Part shown: positions 34,323 through 43,053 of the stretch, piece by piece | How positions within the stretch are numbered: the first letter of the stretch is position 1 | How the letters are laid out: the number at the start of each line of letters is the position of its first letter | Source of the DNA: Streptomyces pactum | GTDB taxonomy: Bacteria; Actinomycetota; Actinomycetes; Streptomycetales; Streptomycetaceae | Reading direction: 5' to 3' | DNA length: 64,000 nucleotides | Assembly: GCF_016031615.1 (NCBI RefSeq) | Contig: NZ_JACYXC010000001.1 | Location: 7,068,001-7,132,000 of the forward strand | Made by a program: the position numbers and the translations under genes | The notes under the pieces: model-generated | What the model saw: only the letters and a program-made list of their open reading frames with translations | Told to the model about the DNA's origin: nothing | Databases searched by the model: none

Positions 34323-34928
34323 ATGGCAGCCCCCGCACCGATCGACCGTACGTCCGGCGCCGACACCCGGCTCCGGATCATCCAGGCCACGGCCGCACTG
34401 CTTCAGCAGCAGGGGTACGAGAGCACCTCGGTCAAGCGCATCGCCACCGCCGCACAGGCATCACCCAGCTCCGTCTACCACTTCTTTCCCGGGGGCAAGC
34501 AGGAGCTCGCCATCGAGGCGATGCGCCACGGCGCACGGGAGTTCGGCGAGCTGCTCGCGCAGGGGCTCGCTTCCTCGGCCGATCCGGCCGAGGCCGCTGC
34601 GGCCTGCGCGCTGCTGCTCGCCGACGATCTCAAGCGGTCGGACTGGAGCGACGGCTGTCCGGTGGCGGTGACCGCCCTGGAGACCGTCGGTCGTGTCCCC
34701 GGCCTTCAGGAAGCGGCGACCGAGTCCCTCACGGGATGGCGGGACCTCGTCATGGCCAAGCTGGTCGGGAGCGGCATCGCCTCGGACGCGGCCCGCTCCC
34801 TCGCGGGGACGGTCATCAGCATGCTGGAGGGCGCCGAACTGCTCAGCCGGGTGACCAGGGACGACACCCCCCTCCGCGACGCGGCCGTGCACCTCGCCCA
34901 GCTCGTCGGGGCGGCGCCCCGGAGCTGA
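34323..34928 (+). CDS. TetR/AcrR-family regulator (LmrA/YxaF-like)
   Basis: 201 residues from the ATG at 34323, 14 bp after the operator. HTH: DTRLRIIQATAALLQQQGYESTSVKRIATAAQASPSSVYHFFPGGKQELAIEAM. The C-terminal domain (CALLLADDLKRSDWSDGCPVAVTALETVG) has the D-W-x-x-G-C-P-V/I motif typical of the LmrA/YxaF branch (TetR_C_33-like). It should autorepress and control the divergent luciferase-like/flavin reductase unit. Confidence 0.93.
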   Translation: MAAPAPIDRTSGADTRLRIIQATAALLQQQGYESTSVKRIATAAQASPSSVYHFFPGGKQELAIEAMRHGAREFGELLAQGLASSADPAEAAAACALLLADDLKRSDWSDGCPVAVTALETVGRVPGLQEAATESLTGWRDLVMAKLVGSGIASDAARSLAGTVISMLEGAELLSRVTRDDTPLRDAAVHLAQLVGAAPRS

Positions 34929-34985
34929 CTTCCGCTTCCCGCGGCAGAGTTGACCGGGCGTCGCCCATGGTGGGCGGGGGACCGG

Positions 34986-35240
34986 TCAGCCGGTCGGGCG
35001 GTCGGTGCGGTGGACGCAGCGCATGCGGTCGTCGATGTTGTCGGGTTCCGGGTATGTCTCGGTGCGGCGGTGGTATCCCGCCTTCTCCGGCATCCGCCAG
35101 GAGGCGAGGTCGGCGGAGTGGACGGGGACGACGATGTTCCTCGCGTGCGGGCGATCGGCCCGGGTGGCCGTGGAGACCGCCCGGATGATGCACGTTGAGC
35201 CCTCGGCCGGTCAGCTGGGCGTCACCGATCAGTGGTCGAG
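34986..35240 (-). pseudogene. Remnant of a GNAT (aminoglycoside 6'-N-acetyltransferase-like) gene
   Basis: On the minus strand, one frame near 35235-35195 reads LIGDAQLTGRGLNV and a second frame continues IIRAVSTATRADRPHARNIVV, PVHSADLASWRMPEKAGYHR and RRTETYPEPDNIDDRMRCVHRTDRP before a stop at 34986-34988. The two pieces join into the acetyl-CoA-binding C-terminal half of AAC(6')-like GNAT acetyltransferases (I-G-D-P-x-L-x-G-R-G-L-G). The N-terminal half is not found upstream. One frameshift plus truncation mark it as decayed. Confidence 0.6.
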
Positions 35241-35769
35241 GGCCCGGCGGCGGTGGCGGGCTGTGTACGGGCCGCAGCCGGCCGAATCCGTCCGCGCCGG
35301 AGCCGTCTTCGAGCCGGCCACCTCGGCGAACGCGGCGCGGGCGATCCGCGGGGTCACGACCCCGGCGACGCCGGTGCGGCCCGCGATGGAGGCGTCGAGG
35401 CGACGCCATGCCGGAGGGAGGCGGGTCGGACCGTTCTGGCGGCGGTGGTCGCGGCGCGCCGGTAGCCCGCTGGGGGCGGGATCCGCGCACGGGTCCCGCC
35501 CGCCGCCGCGCGATCGCCGCTCTCCGGCCCGGCCGCCGGGCCCCGGCCGCCCTGGCCCCAGTCCCCGGCCCAGGCCGGGGGCGCAGTCGAGGCCGGGCGT
35601 CAGGTGGGGCGGGGGGCCCGGGTGGAGCCGGGGCGCGGGCGTCGGCGGGTGCCCGCTCCGCCCCCAACCCCCGCACAGGGAGGGCGCGTGAGTCGGCAAA
35701 GGCCCCTTGCCGTCGTGGAGCCCGTGCGGAGCATCCCTTCCGTCCCGCGTTCTCGGACCGCTGCGGCCG
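35241..35769. other. 529-bp intergenic region, no gene seen
   Basis: Very G+C-rich; all crossing frames are Arg/Pro/Ala-rich without motifs. It lies between the acetyltransferase remnant and a minus-strand operon that ends at 35770. No clear hairpin terminator was picked out. Confidence 0.4.
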
Positions 35770-35937
35770 TCAGTGATAACCGGACAGATACCTGCTTCCG
35801 AGCGTGACGGCGGCCAGCACCGCCAGAACGACGGCTGCGATGAGCAGTTTCCGCTCCAGGGACCTGGCGCGCCTCCGGAGATGGTCCAGCTCCGCCGCGC
35901 GGTCCCACCGTTGCCGCTCCGCCTCCCAACGGATCAC
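35770..35937 (-). CDS. Small single-pass membrane protein
   Basis: 55 residues from a GTG at 35937 that overlaps the stop of the preceding gene (GTGA). A charged amphipathic N-terminus (RWEAERQRWDRAAELDHLRR) leads to one hydrophobic helix (LLIAAVVLAVLAAVTLG) and a short GSRYLSGYH tail. It is the third gene of a tightly coupled operon with a motif-repeat protein and a multi-pass membrane protein. It probably sits in the membrane with a cytoplasmic coiled-coil-like N-terminus; function unknown. Confidence 0.7.
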   Translation of the reverse strand: MIRWEAERQRWDRAAELDHLRRRARSLERKLLIAAVVLAVLAAVTLGSRYLSGYH

Positions 35938-36530
35938 GCCAGCATTCCGGTGATCGTCCCGGCGGCTACCGCGGCGGCTGTCTGCGTACCCACGGATCCG
36001 GCGGACCGGGCGGCGAGCGCGGCGAGCCGACGCAGCCGTCCGTGCCCCACCCCGCCGGTGGCCTGGATCTCCTCCTCGGCCAGGGCGGCTTCCCGGGAGA
36101 GTTCGCCCGCCTCACGCCGCAACAGCGCAAGCGCCTCGACCAGTTCGGGCGTGGCTTCGAAGAACCGCTCCGCCCGGTGGGTCGCCCGGGCGTCAGGACC
36201 GGTCGCTGCCGCGCCCCCGGTCATCCGCCCGATGGAGATGCCGCCCGGGAGGGGGACGACGGGGGAGGGCACGGCACCCCCGTCGGCGGGCCGACCGATC
36301 TGCCTGCCGGAATCCTCGGCCTCCGCGCGCGGCCCGGCCGCAATCGCTCCACCGGTAAACTCCCCGATGACCAGGCCGCCCGGTGACTCCGCGGTCGGCG
36401 GGGCCGCACCGGTGTCCGTGTCGGGGTTCGCGCCCGTGGCCCTGTCGTGCTCGCTCACGTTCCCGCTCACACTGCCTCCCTCTGCTCTGTGTTCTCGGCC
36501 GGCGCGACACCTCGCCGCGCCTTCAGACAC
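35934..36530 (-). CDS. Unknown protein with two G-x-I-x-I-G-x-M-x-G-G-A motifs
   Basis: 198 residues from a GTG at 36530 that overlaps the upstream stop by 8 bp; a GTG at 36470, preceded by GAGGGAGG, is an alternative start. Two copies of one motif: GGLVIGEFTGGAIAAGPRAE (51-70) and GGISIGRMTGGAAATGPDAR (96-115), joined by a Pro/Gly-rich linker. A helical segment follows (ATPELVEALALLRREAGELSR..., 126-155), then an Ala/Gly-rich, possibly membrane-active tail (SVGTQTAAAVAAGTITGML). The same motif ends the membrane protein encoded just upstream, so the two probably bind each other through it. It resembles the amyloid-forming signalling motifs (RHIM-like) of some bacterial defence proteins; this is inference. 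Confidence 0.75.
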   Translation of the reverse strand: MSEGAARCRAGREHRAEGGSVSGNVSEHDRATGANPDTDTGAAPPTAESPGGLVIGEFTGGAIAAGPRAEAEDSGRQIGRPADGGAVPSPVVPLPGGISIGRMTGGAAATGPDARATHRAERFFEATPELVEALALLRREAGELSREAALAEEEIQATGGVGHGRLRRLAALAARSAGSVGTQTAAAVAAGTITGMLA

Positions 36531-38355
36531 GGGCTCTCGGCTGGCGCCGTGCGCCGACGGTCCTCGCGCCCGCGTTGCGTGCTCGGGCGCCTCGGCCGGC
36601 CGCCACGGCGCCCCCGCTCATTGCTCCGATGAAGATGTTGCCGTTGCCCACGTGGACGGCTTGCTGCTCCAGTTGCCCGGTGTCGTAGCCCTTCTCGCGC
36701 AGTGTTCGGAGGGTGCCGTTCGTGATGCGCTCCAGAAGCGCCGTGAGATAGCGGTTGACGTCCATCTCCAGAACGGGTGACTCCTTGTACGCGGCTGCGA
36801 GTTCGCGTACCGAGCCCGAAGCCCCCCGAGACGGAGTGTCCCAGCCGCTCCGGCGGTCCAGACGTCGCCTCACCGAGGCCCTCAGGTTCCCGGGTGAGCT
36901 CGCGAGCGAGAAGAGGGCGGCGAGTCCGGAAGCCGGAGCGGTGAGCAGGGCTCGCGCCACCGACGACACCGGAAGGTCAGGGCCCTGATCGGCGATCGCG
37001 TCGACGAGCCCGAATTCCGGCTGCAGAGGATCCATGACGTAGAAGAACGTCTCCAGCGTCAGTGACCTGCCCTGGACGCAGGCCCGTACCAGAGCAGTGA
37101 CGGTGATCTGTTGTTCCCACGCGGAGATCCGGGCCCGCAGGTAATACCGCCGGGCCTCGCCACCTTCTTCGACCGCCTCGCGGAGGTGCCTCTCAGCAGA
37201 CTCCGGCCCGTGATCGACCAAGGCCCTCGGCGGCTTCGCCGGCAGGTAGACGAGGTCGTCGATCTGGACTTCTCTGAGACGGTCAACTGTCGGGCGGCGG
37301 GGTGCGGTGTCCTTGCGGAGTTCCTCCAACTCCTCCCGGACGAGACGCAGCACATCGGCGGAGGTGACCGGTTCGGGAACGACGCCCGGCTTGCGCCTCA
37401 GATCCGTCACCATGGGCACGGGGGTCGAAGCGGCCCGGCCCAGCCCGGTGAACCCCCGGTCCACGTCGTACAGGACGATCTTCGAGTCCTGTTCCCTCTT
37501 GATGACCTCCCCGATGCCCTGGAGCCATGCGGGCCCCGTCAGCCTCTCCGGACGCCGTTGCCCGAAGGTGTCGGTGTGGAACTGATCCCGCATCATCCGC
37601 TCGATGGTGCGACGGTGTACCCACACGGGGACGGCCAGCAGCAAGGGGAATGCCACCGCCACCCAGTGGGCGGGGTCCTCCCGGACACCGAGGAATGCCG
37701 TCACCCAGTACGAGGTCAGCAGGTACGCGGGGCCGATCACGGTGAACAGGAACCCGACGGGCTGTCCCGATGCCCCGCCGCCGGCCTCGTACACACTCTT
37801 TCTCCGCCCCGAAACGCTTCCTGCCAGCCACAGCAGCAGGGAGACGCAGGTGTAGTTGAACACCCAGTGGTTCGGGGCCACGTCACACTGGAAATCACCC
37901 CAGAACCATTGGGAGGGGAGCGGGAAGATGTACAGGTACGAGGCCGTGTCCGGCTCCCCGCCCGCCTTGTCGCAGCTGAACGGCTCATCGACGAGAAGGA
38001 GATCTGTCAGGGCGAAGAGCACCCACAGCACGGCGACGTGGACAGCTGCCGTCCGCTCAAGTCTTCGGGATCGCCTCGCGTGGGCCAGTACCGCGAAGAC
38101 GTCAACACCGGATGCCGGCGCAAGCGCTCTTTCGTCGTGGGTGACGAGCAGGTTCTCGACCTGACGCCGGAAGCGGGCGGAGAGGTAGGTCCCCGCGCAG
38201 AGGAGACGGGTGGTCTCGGTGTCGGAACGGCGGCCGGGGGAGCGCCCCGGCTCGTCGGGAGGACGCGGGGCGGGAGGTAAGGGATCAGGAACCACCAAGG
38301 TGACGCGCTCCCTGTCTGAGGACCAGTCCTCTCGTGGGTAGTCACAGGCTGCCAA
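36523..38355 (-). CDS. Multi-pass membrane protein with cytosolic domain and C-terminal motif
   Basis: Up to 610 residues (TTG 38355; a start about 20 codons later, after AGGGAGCG, is also possible). An N-terminal segment with TTRLLCAGTYLSARFRRQVENLL resembles an uncharacterised Streptomyces family. Four or five hydrophobic helices lie between about 100 and 260 (TAAVHVAVLWVLFALTDLLLV, FNYTCVSLLLWLAGSV, FLFTVIGPAYLLTSYWV, WVAVAFPLLLAVPVW). A large soluble region (270-570) contains KIVLYDVDRGFTGLG and RYYLRARISAWEQQITVTALV. The last 35 residues are GNIFIGAMSGGAVAAG plus a basic tail, the same motif found twice in the next gene product. It has lower G+C and different codon use from the neighbours, which hints at mobility. 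Function unknown; a membrane sensor signalling to its partner is inferred. Confidence 0.75.
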   Translation of the reverse strand: MAACDYPREDWSSDRERVTLVVPDPLPPAPRPPDEPGRSPGRRSDTETTRLLCAGTYLSARFRRQVENLLVTHDERALAPASGVDVFAVLAHARRSRRLERTAAVHVAVLWVLFALTDLLLVDEPFSCDKAGGEPDTASYLYIFPLPSQWFWGDFQCDVAPNHWVFNYTCVSLLLWLAGSVSGRRKSVYEAGGGASGQPVGFLFTVIGPAYLLTSYWVTAFLGVREDPAHWVAVAFPLLLAVPVWVHRRTIERMMRDQFHTDTFGQRRPERLTGPAWLQGIGEVIKREQDSKIVLYDVDRGFTGLGRAASTPVPMVTDLRRKPGVVPEPVTSADVLRLVREELEELRKDTAPRRPTVDRLREVQIDDLVYLPAKPPRALVDHGPESAERHLREAVEEGGEARRYYLRARISAWEQQITVTALVRACVQGRSLTLETFFYVMDPLQPEFGLVDAIADQGPDLPVSSVARALLTAPASGLAALFSLASSPGNLRASVRRRLDRRSGWDTPSRGASGSVRELAAAYKESPVLEMDVNRYLTALLERITNGTLRTLREKGYDTGQLEQQAVHVGNGNIFIGAMSGGAVAAGRGARARNAGARTVGARRQPRARV

Positions 38356-38849
38356 CGATAGGTTACGGGTGCTGCAGGAAGTGCCGGTTCACTGATCCTT
38401 CGCCCACCTCATGACCTCCCCGATCAGCCGTGTTCCGCCCTCCTGGCGAGCGACTGGGAACCGAGTCGAACTCGCGGGCAGGGACGCCCTGCCAGGAAAA
38501 CGATGCCTTGCCGGACGCCGCGTCCTCTCCCGTCGGATCCCCACTCGCCCGGCCCCTCCCGGGGAAGGGGCGGCGGGGGCCGCGGCGACACCCGGCCGGC
38601 GGGCCCGGCGCGGCTCCGGGCGCGGGGCCCGCCGGCCGGGACGGGCGCGGTGCCAGCCCGTCACCGCACCGTCCCTGTCACCTCGGCGGAGGTCCGGCGG
38701 ACGTACCGCTTCCGCGCCCCGAGCCGCGAGGCAGCACCCGCACACATGGTCTGAACCGGTCCCTCCGGCGCCGGCGCCGCCCGGCCACGGCCCGGCACTG
38801 CCGCGCCCGAAGAAGGACCAGCTCGGGCGACGATGTCCGAACTGGAGTG
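38356..38849. other. 494-bp intergenic region, no gene seen
   Basis: Crossing frames are Arg/Pro-rich on both strands. It holds the upstream region of the membrane-protein operon and the 3' flank of the amidohydrolase. No repeat or clear hairpin was assigned. Confidence 0.4.
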
Positions 38850-40595
38850 TCAGACGTCCGCGATACCGGTTCCGTGGCCGTCGGGTGAGGGGGCACCGCC
38901 GTCCCGGGCGAAGACGATCCGGCCGTCGAGCACGGTCAGGTCGACGGGCAGATCGGGGATGTCGTGCGGGTCGGTGGCCCGCAGGTCTCCGCCGAGGACG
39001 CACAGATCGGCCACCTTGCCCGGCTCGATGGTGCCCTTCCAGTCCTCGGCGAAGTCCTGCCGGGCCGGGTTGGCCGTGTAGGCGCGCAGGGCCGTCTCCA
39101 GCGACACGCGCTGCTCCGGGCCGCTCACCCGGCCCGTGGCCTTGGACTCACGCAGCAGCATGGCGGCCACGCCGCGGCGCCAGTCGGGCGCGGTGATCGG
39201 CGCGTCGGAGCCGACGCAGACGGCGATGCCGGCCTCGACCGCGGACCGCACGGGCCACTGGTAGGCCGACCGCTCGTCGCCCACCATCTCGTCCATGAGG
39301 TCCGCGATGGTCCACTTGATGGCCGGGTTCATGTTGATGCCGTAGCCGTGCGCGGCCAGCTTCGCCAGGCTCGGCCCCGAGGCGAAGTCGCCGTGGATGA
39401 CGTAGTGCCGGGCGTCCGGACGCGGGTGCGCCCGCTGGACGGCGGCGAAGGCGTCCACCACGGCGTCGATCGCCCGGTCGCCGGTCACGTGCACCCCCGC
39501 CTGGTATCCGGCGGTGTGGGCGACCCGGATCATCTCGGTGAGCTCGGCCTGCTGCAGCCCGAGGTCGGCGCCGTGCACGCACAGGCCTCCGTGGCCGCCG
39601 CCCGGGTACGGGTCGTACATCCACGCGGTCTCGTTCGGCGGCACCCCGTCGGCGAACATCTTGACGCCGATGACGGCCAGCCGCCGGGCGTCCACGTCGT
39701 CGGGCACGGCGAGTCCCTTCAGCCCGGCGGTCACGTCGGCGGCCGAGCCGCCCATGGGCGCGGGCAGCAGCAGCACCCGTACCCGGGAGCCCAGTTCGCC
39801 CGCGCGGGCGAGCTCGACATAGGCGTCCAGCGTCGCGGTGTGCAGGCCGCCGCCGAGGATCTCGGCGCCGCCGGGGCCGAGTCCCGGCTCGGTGTAGCTG
39901 GTGATGCCGAGGGCGTGCAGCGCGGTCACGGCCGAGCGGATGGCGTGCTTGCGCTGGGCCACGGTCGCGGGCGGTATCAGTGCCTGGACGAGGGACTGCG
40001 CCGTCTCCTTGAGGATGCCGGTGGGCCGGCCCGCGCCGTCGGTCTCGATCACGCCGCCGTCCGGGGCGGCGGTGCCCGGCGCGATCCCGGCGAGTTCCAG
40101 GGCCCGGGAGTTGACCCAGACCATGTGCCCGGAGAAGTCCGTCAGGCAGACCGGGTGGTCCGGGGCGGCGGCGTCCAGGTCGTCCCGGTGCGGGCGCCGG
40201 CCCTGGTCGGCCAGGCACTCCGCGAGGTAGCCGACGTCCCAGCCGAGGCCGGTGATCCACTGCCCCTCGGGCAGGCCGGCCGCGGCCTCGCGCACGGCCG
40301 CGGCGATGTCGGCGATCGATTCCACGGCGGGGTGGCCGAGGTCGAGCGCGAACGGCGGCCGGGTCAGCGCCCAGGCCGCGGCGTGCAGGTGGGAGTCGTT
40401 GATCCCGGGCAGCACGGTGCGGCCGGCCAGGTCGATGACCTGGGTGCCGGGCCCGGCGAGAGCCGTGATCTCGGCGTCGTCGCCCACCGCGAGGATCCGT
40501 CCGTTCCGTACGGCGACGGCCCGGGCCACGGAGAACGCGGCGTCGACGGTCAGCACGTCACCGCCGGTCAGGATGAGGTCGGCTGTCTCCGGCAT
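38850..40595 (-). CDS. YtcJ-like metal-dependent amidohydrolase
   Basis: 581 residues. N-terminal ADLILTGGDVLTVDAAF and TVLPGINDSHLHAAAWAL (the H-x-H metal pair) mark the amidohydrolase 3/YtcJ group. Further metal or active-site elements: GVKMFADG (carboxylated-Lys-like segment), GVHVTGDRAIDAVVDAF, ARHYVIHGDF, VCVGSDAPITAPDW (metal Asp), and a C-terminal WKGTIEPGKVADLCVLGGDL. Normal length for the family. It probably hydrolyses an amide, lactam or imide-type bond in the cytoplasm. A shorter paralogue lies at 55985-57388. It is the distal gene of a minus-strand run that includes an esterase and phosphotriesterase-like proteins. Confidence 0.92.
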   Translation of the reverse strand: MPETADLILTGGDVLTVDAAFSVARAVAVRNGRILAVGDDAEITALAGPGTQVIDLAGRTVLPGINDSHLHAAAWALTRPPFALDLGHPAVESIADIAAAVREAAAGLPEGQWITGLGWDVGYLAECLADQGRRPHRDDLDAAAPDHPVCLTDFSGHMVWVNSRALELAGIAPGTAAPDGGVIETDGAGRPTGILKETAQSLVQALIPPATVAQRKHAIRSAVTALHALGITSYTEPGLGPGGAEILGGGLHTATLDAYVELARAGELGSRVRVLLLPAPMGGSAADVTAGLKGLAVPDDVDARRLAVIGVKMFADGVPPNETAWMYDPYPGGGHGGLCVHGADLGLQQAELTEMIRVAHTAGYQAGVHVTGDRAIDAVVDAFAAVQRAHPRPDARHYVIHGDFASGPSLAKLAAHGYGINMNPAIKWTIADLMDEMVGDERSAYQWPVRSAVEAGIAVCVGSDAPITAPDWRRGVAAMLLRESKATGRVSGPEQRVSLETALRAYTANPARQDFAEDWKGTIEPGKVADLCVLGGDLRATDPHDIPDLPVDLTVLDGRIVFARDGGAPSPDGHGTGIADV

Positions 40596-40960
40596 GGGTG
40601 GCCTTTCTGGCTGGTGAACGGGGAGGGGGAAGGCCGGCGGAGCTTCCGGCTCCGCCGGTCACGCGGGTCACGCGGGTGGAGCGGGCTCCCGGGCGGCCGG
40701 CGGCGGTCCGGGGTCGCCGGCGGCGGACCCGCGGCCACCCGGTCACCCGGTCACTCGGCAACCCGGCCACCCGGCCACCCGGGCGGCCGGAAGGCGGACG
40801 CCCGAGTGGCCGGTCGCCCGGGCCCACGGGCGGAGCGGACGCCGGCCGGCGTCCGCGTAATCGGGGGCCGCCGCCGGCCCGGCGGCCACAGGGGGTCGGG
40901 ACCGTCGCGCAACCGGTGGCCGCGGAATGGGGGACCGCCGCCGGCCCGGTGGCCGTGGGG
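40596..40960. other. Intergenic region with hairpin and CACCCGG repeats
   Basis: 365 bp. CCGGCGGAGC (40634-40643) and GCTCCGCCGG (40649-40658) form a 10-bp perfect stem. Further left-to-right, GGTCACGCG and CACCCGG(T/C) units repeat several times (about 40657-40790), a low-complexity array. No gene is visible. It separates the esterase from the amidohydrolase gene, both minus strand. Confidence 0.55.
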
Positions 40961-41941
40961 TCAGAGCCTGAGGACGCGCCGCAGCCAGGACCGGCGGGCC
41001 GCCAGCGCGGCCCGGGTCACCTCGTGGTCCGGGGCGAAGACGTCGAAGCCGTGGAACGCCCCCTGCCAGATGTGCAGTTCGGCCTGCCCGCCGGCCGCCC
41101 AGATGCGGGAGGCATAGGCCACGTCCTCGTCCCGGAACAGCTCGGCGCTGCCCGCCTCCACGAACGCCGGCGGCAGGCCCGACAGGTCGGCCGCCCGCGC
41201 GGGTGCCGCGTAGACCGACACGTCGGCCGCGGGGTCGCCCGCGCGCTCGCCGAGCAGCGCCCGCCAGGCGAGGATGTTCGTCTCCCGCCGCCAGGTGCCG
41301 GACGCGGCGTACTGGTGACTGGAAACCGTGGTGTTGCGGTCGTCGAGCATCGGGCACAGCAGCAGCTGCCCGGCCGGGGCCGGTCCGCCGCGGTCCCGTG
41401 CCAGCAGTGCGACCCCGGCCGACAGGCCGCCCCCGGCGCTGCCGCCCATCACCACCACGCGCTCCGGATCGACACCGAGTTCGCCGGCGTGCTCCAGCAT
41501 CCACCGCAGGCCGGCGTAGCAGTCCTCCACCGGCGCCGGGTCGGGGTGCTCGGGGGCGAGGCGGTACTCGACGTTGACCGCGACGACCCCGAGCTGCTCC
41601 ACCAGGTCCGCGAGCCGGGCGGTGTCCTGGTGGCGGTGTCCGCTGATCATGCCGCCGCCGTGGATGTTGTACAGCCCCGGGACCACCGCCGGTCCCGGGT
41701 GCCGCGGGCGCAGGACGGTCACGTCGAGGCCGGGGGCCCCTGCGGGGCCGGGCACCGTCCGCTCCTCCGCGTCGATCGCGCGGCCGCCGATGACGTCCGC
41801 GACCGGCGGCAGCGGGAACGCCGCCGCGGAGTCGCGCAGCGCCGCCACGGTCGGCGGACGCGCAGCGGACGCGTCGTCGCGGGACATCGCGTCGAGCACC
41901 GCGCCGAGCGCCGGGTCGTAGGGGACAGGGGTGACGCGCAT
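40961..41941 (-). CDS. Alpha/beta hydrolase, HSL-type carboxylesterase
   Basis: 326 residues from the ATG at 41941; the much longer open frame upstream overlaps the phosphotriesterase gene and is rejected. Oxyanion motif YNIHGGGMISG, nucleophile VVMGGSAGGGLSAGVALLARD (G-x-S-A-G), acid region FVEAGSAELFRDED and catalytic His in WQGAFHGFDVF. This is the hormone-sensitive-lipase family IV layout. It likely cleaves a carboxylic ester in the cytoplasm. The N-terminal VTPVPYDPALGAVLDAM matches the opening of the paralogue at 52751 (RPVPYDPQLEADL). 41 bp separate it from the upstream phosphotriesterase-like gene, suggesting one operon. Confidence 0.92.
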   Translation of the reverse strand: MRVTPVPYDPALGAVLDAMSRDDASAARPPTVAALRDSAAAFPLPPVADVIGGRAIDAEERTVPGPAGAPGLDVTVLRPRHPGPAVVPGLYNIHGGGMISGHRHQDTARLADLVEQLGVVAVNVEYRLAPEHPDPAPVEDCYAGLRWMLEHAGELGVDPERVVVMGGSAGGGLSAGVALLARDRGGPAPAGQLLLCPMLDDRNTTVSSHQYAASGTWRRETNILAWRALLGERAGDPAADVSVYAAPARAADLSGLPPAFVEAGSAELFRDEDVAYASRIWAAGGQAELHIWQGAFHGFDVFAPDHEVTRAALAARRSWLRRVLRL

Positions 41942-41982
41942 CGGTTCTCCCTGGGGGACGAGCGGGTGGGGCCGGCCGGTGG

Positions 41983-43053
41983 TCATCGCGGTGCGGCGAA
42001 GGCGAGCGCTCGCGCGGGATTGTCCACCATGATCATGCGCAGCGCCTCCTCGCTCACGCCGAGGCGGCGCAGGGCGGGCAGGAAGTGCCGGGGGATGTAG
42101 TCGTACCCCTGGCCGCCGTACTTCTTCAGCTGGATCTTCTGGCACACGTCGTGGCCGAGCAGGATCTGGTGCGCGTACCCCCGCTCGACCAGGTCGGCGA
42201 TGCCCCGGGCCACCTTGTGGTCGCTGGTGAGGAAGAGGTGGCCCCAGGGGCTTCCCGGGGAGGTCAGGAAGTCGAACTCCACGAAGACCCCGCGGGCCAG
42301 GACGCGTTCGCCGAACGCGGGATCGGCCAGCACCTCGCCGGCGTGGCCCAGGACGATGTTCGACGCGGGCACGCCCTCCTCCGCGAGGATGTCCAGGACG
42401 CGGAACTTGTCCTCGCCCACCCCGCCGACGTGGAAGGTGACCGGCGCGCCCGTGATCCGGCCGGCGCGCCCGCTCGCCCGTACGCTCTTCAGCTCGCCGT
42501 CGGTCAGCGGCGCCGACTCCGCGCCCACCTCGCCGATGACGCCCGAGCGGATGCCGGTGCCGTCGGCTCCCAGCACGATGTCGCGGACGATGGCGTCGGC
42601 GAGGTCGTCGACGCTGCGTTCGCCCATGTCCTCGGGGTGGAAGGCCGGCGTGTACCAGCCCGCGCCCATCACCACGTGCAGTCCGGCGGCCCGGGAGAGG
42701 CGGAGCAGGGCCTCGGGGTCGCGGCCCAGGCCGGGCGGGGAGACCTCGACCAGGGTGCCGCCCCCGGCGCGGGTGAAGGCGAGCACCTCGGCGAGCATCT
42801 CGTCGAAGTCGCCCAGCTGGTCGTTGTCCGCGTTCGGACGCCCGTGCCGGGTGCGGGCGAGGTTGGCGAGGGTGAGGGGCTCGGCGGCCTCGGGGGAGTC
42901 CTCGCCGGGCCGGTGGAACCGCGGTGACCGCCGCAGATCGACGAAGACGTGCTCGTGCATGAGCGTCGTGCCGAGCGCCGACGGGTCCACCGGTCCCGCG
43001 ACGGTCAGGACCCGGCCGGAGAGGTCCGGTATCTCGAAGGGGTAGCGGCTCAT
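41983..43053 (-). CDS. Phosphotriesterase-like lactonase/esterase (metal site intact)
   Basis: 356 residues. All metal ligands of the PTE family can be placed: H33-x-H35 in LMHEHVFVDL, bridging acid Glu175 in GVIGEVG, His208 in VTFHVGG, His237 in IVLGHAGE and Asp302 in LLGHDVCQK. Glu in place of the carboxylated Lys is usual in PTE homologues that act on lactones or carboxyl esters. Its start overlaps the stop of a degenerate paralogue (ATGA), so the pair is made together. Likely hydrolyses a lactone or ester in the catabolic pathway. Confidence 0.9.
   Translation of the reverse strand: MSRYPFEIPDLSGRVLTVAGPVDPSALGTTLMHEHVFVDLRRSPRFHRPGEDSPEAAEPLTLANLARTRHGRPNADNDQLGDFDEMLAEVLAFTRAGGGTLVEVSPPGLGRDPEALLRLSRAAGLHVVMGAGWYTPAFHPEDMGERSVDDLADAIVRDIVLGADGTGIRSGVIGEVGAESAPLTDGELKSVRASGRAGRITGAPVTFHVGGVGEDKFRVLDILAEEGVPASNIVLGHAGEVLADPAFGERVLARGVFVEFDFLTSPGSPWGHLFLTSDHKVARGIADLVERGYAHQILLGHDVCQKIQLKKYGGQGYDYIPRHFLPALRRLGVSEEALRMIMVDNPARALAFAAPR

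Noticed and set aside
34843..35676. 277-codon minus-strand frame between TetR and the small membrane protein
   Set aside because: Mostly low-complexity Pro/Arg; only a short acetyltransferase-like fragment inside is meaningful, and it needs a frameshift.
38389..39196. Several 150-260 codon frames upstream of the membrane-protein operon
   Set aside because: Arg/Pro-rich on both strands, no motifs, overlapping the amidohydrolase 3' end.
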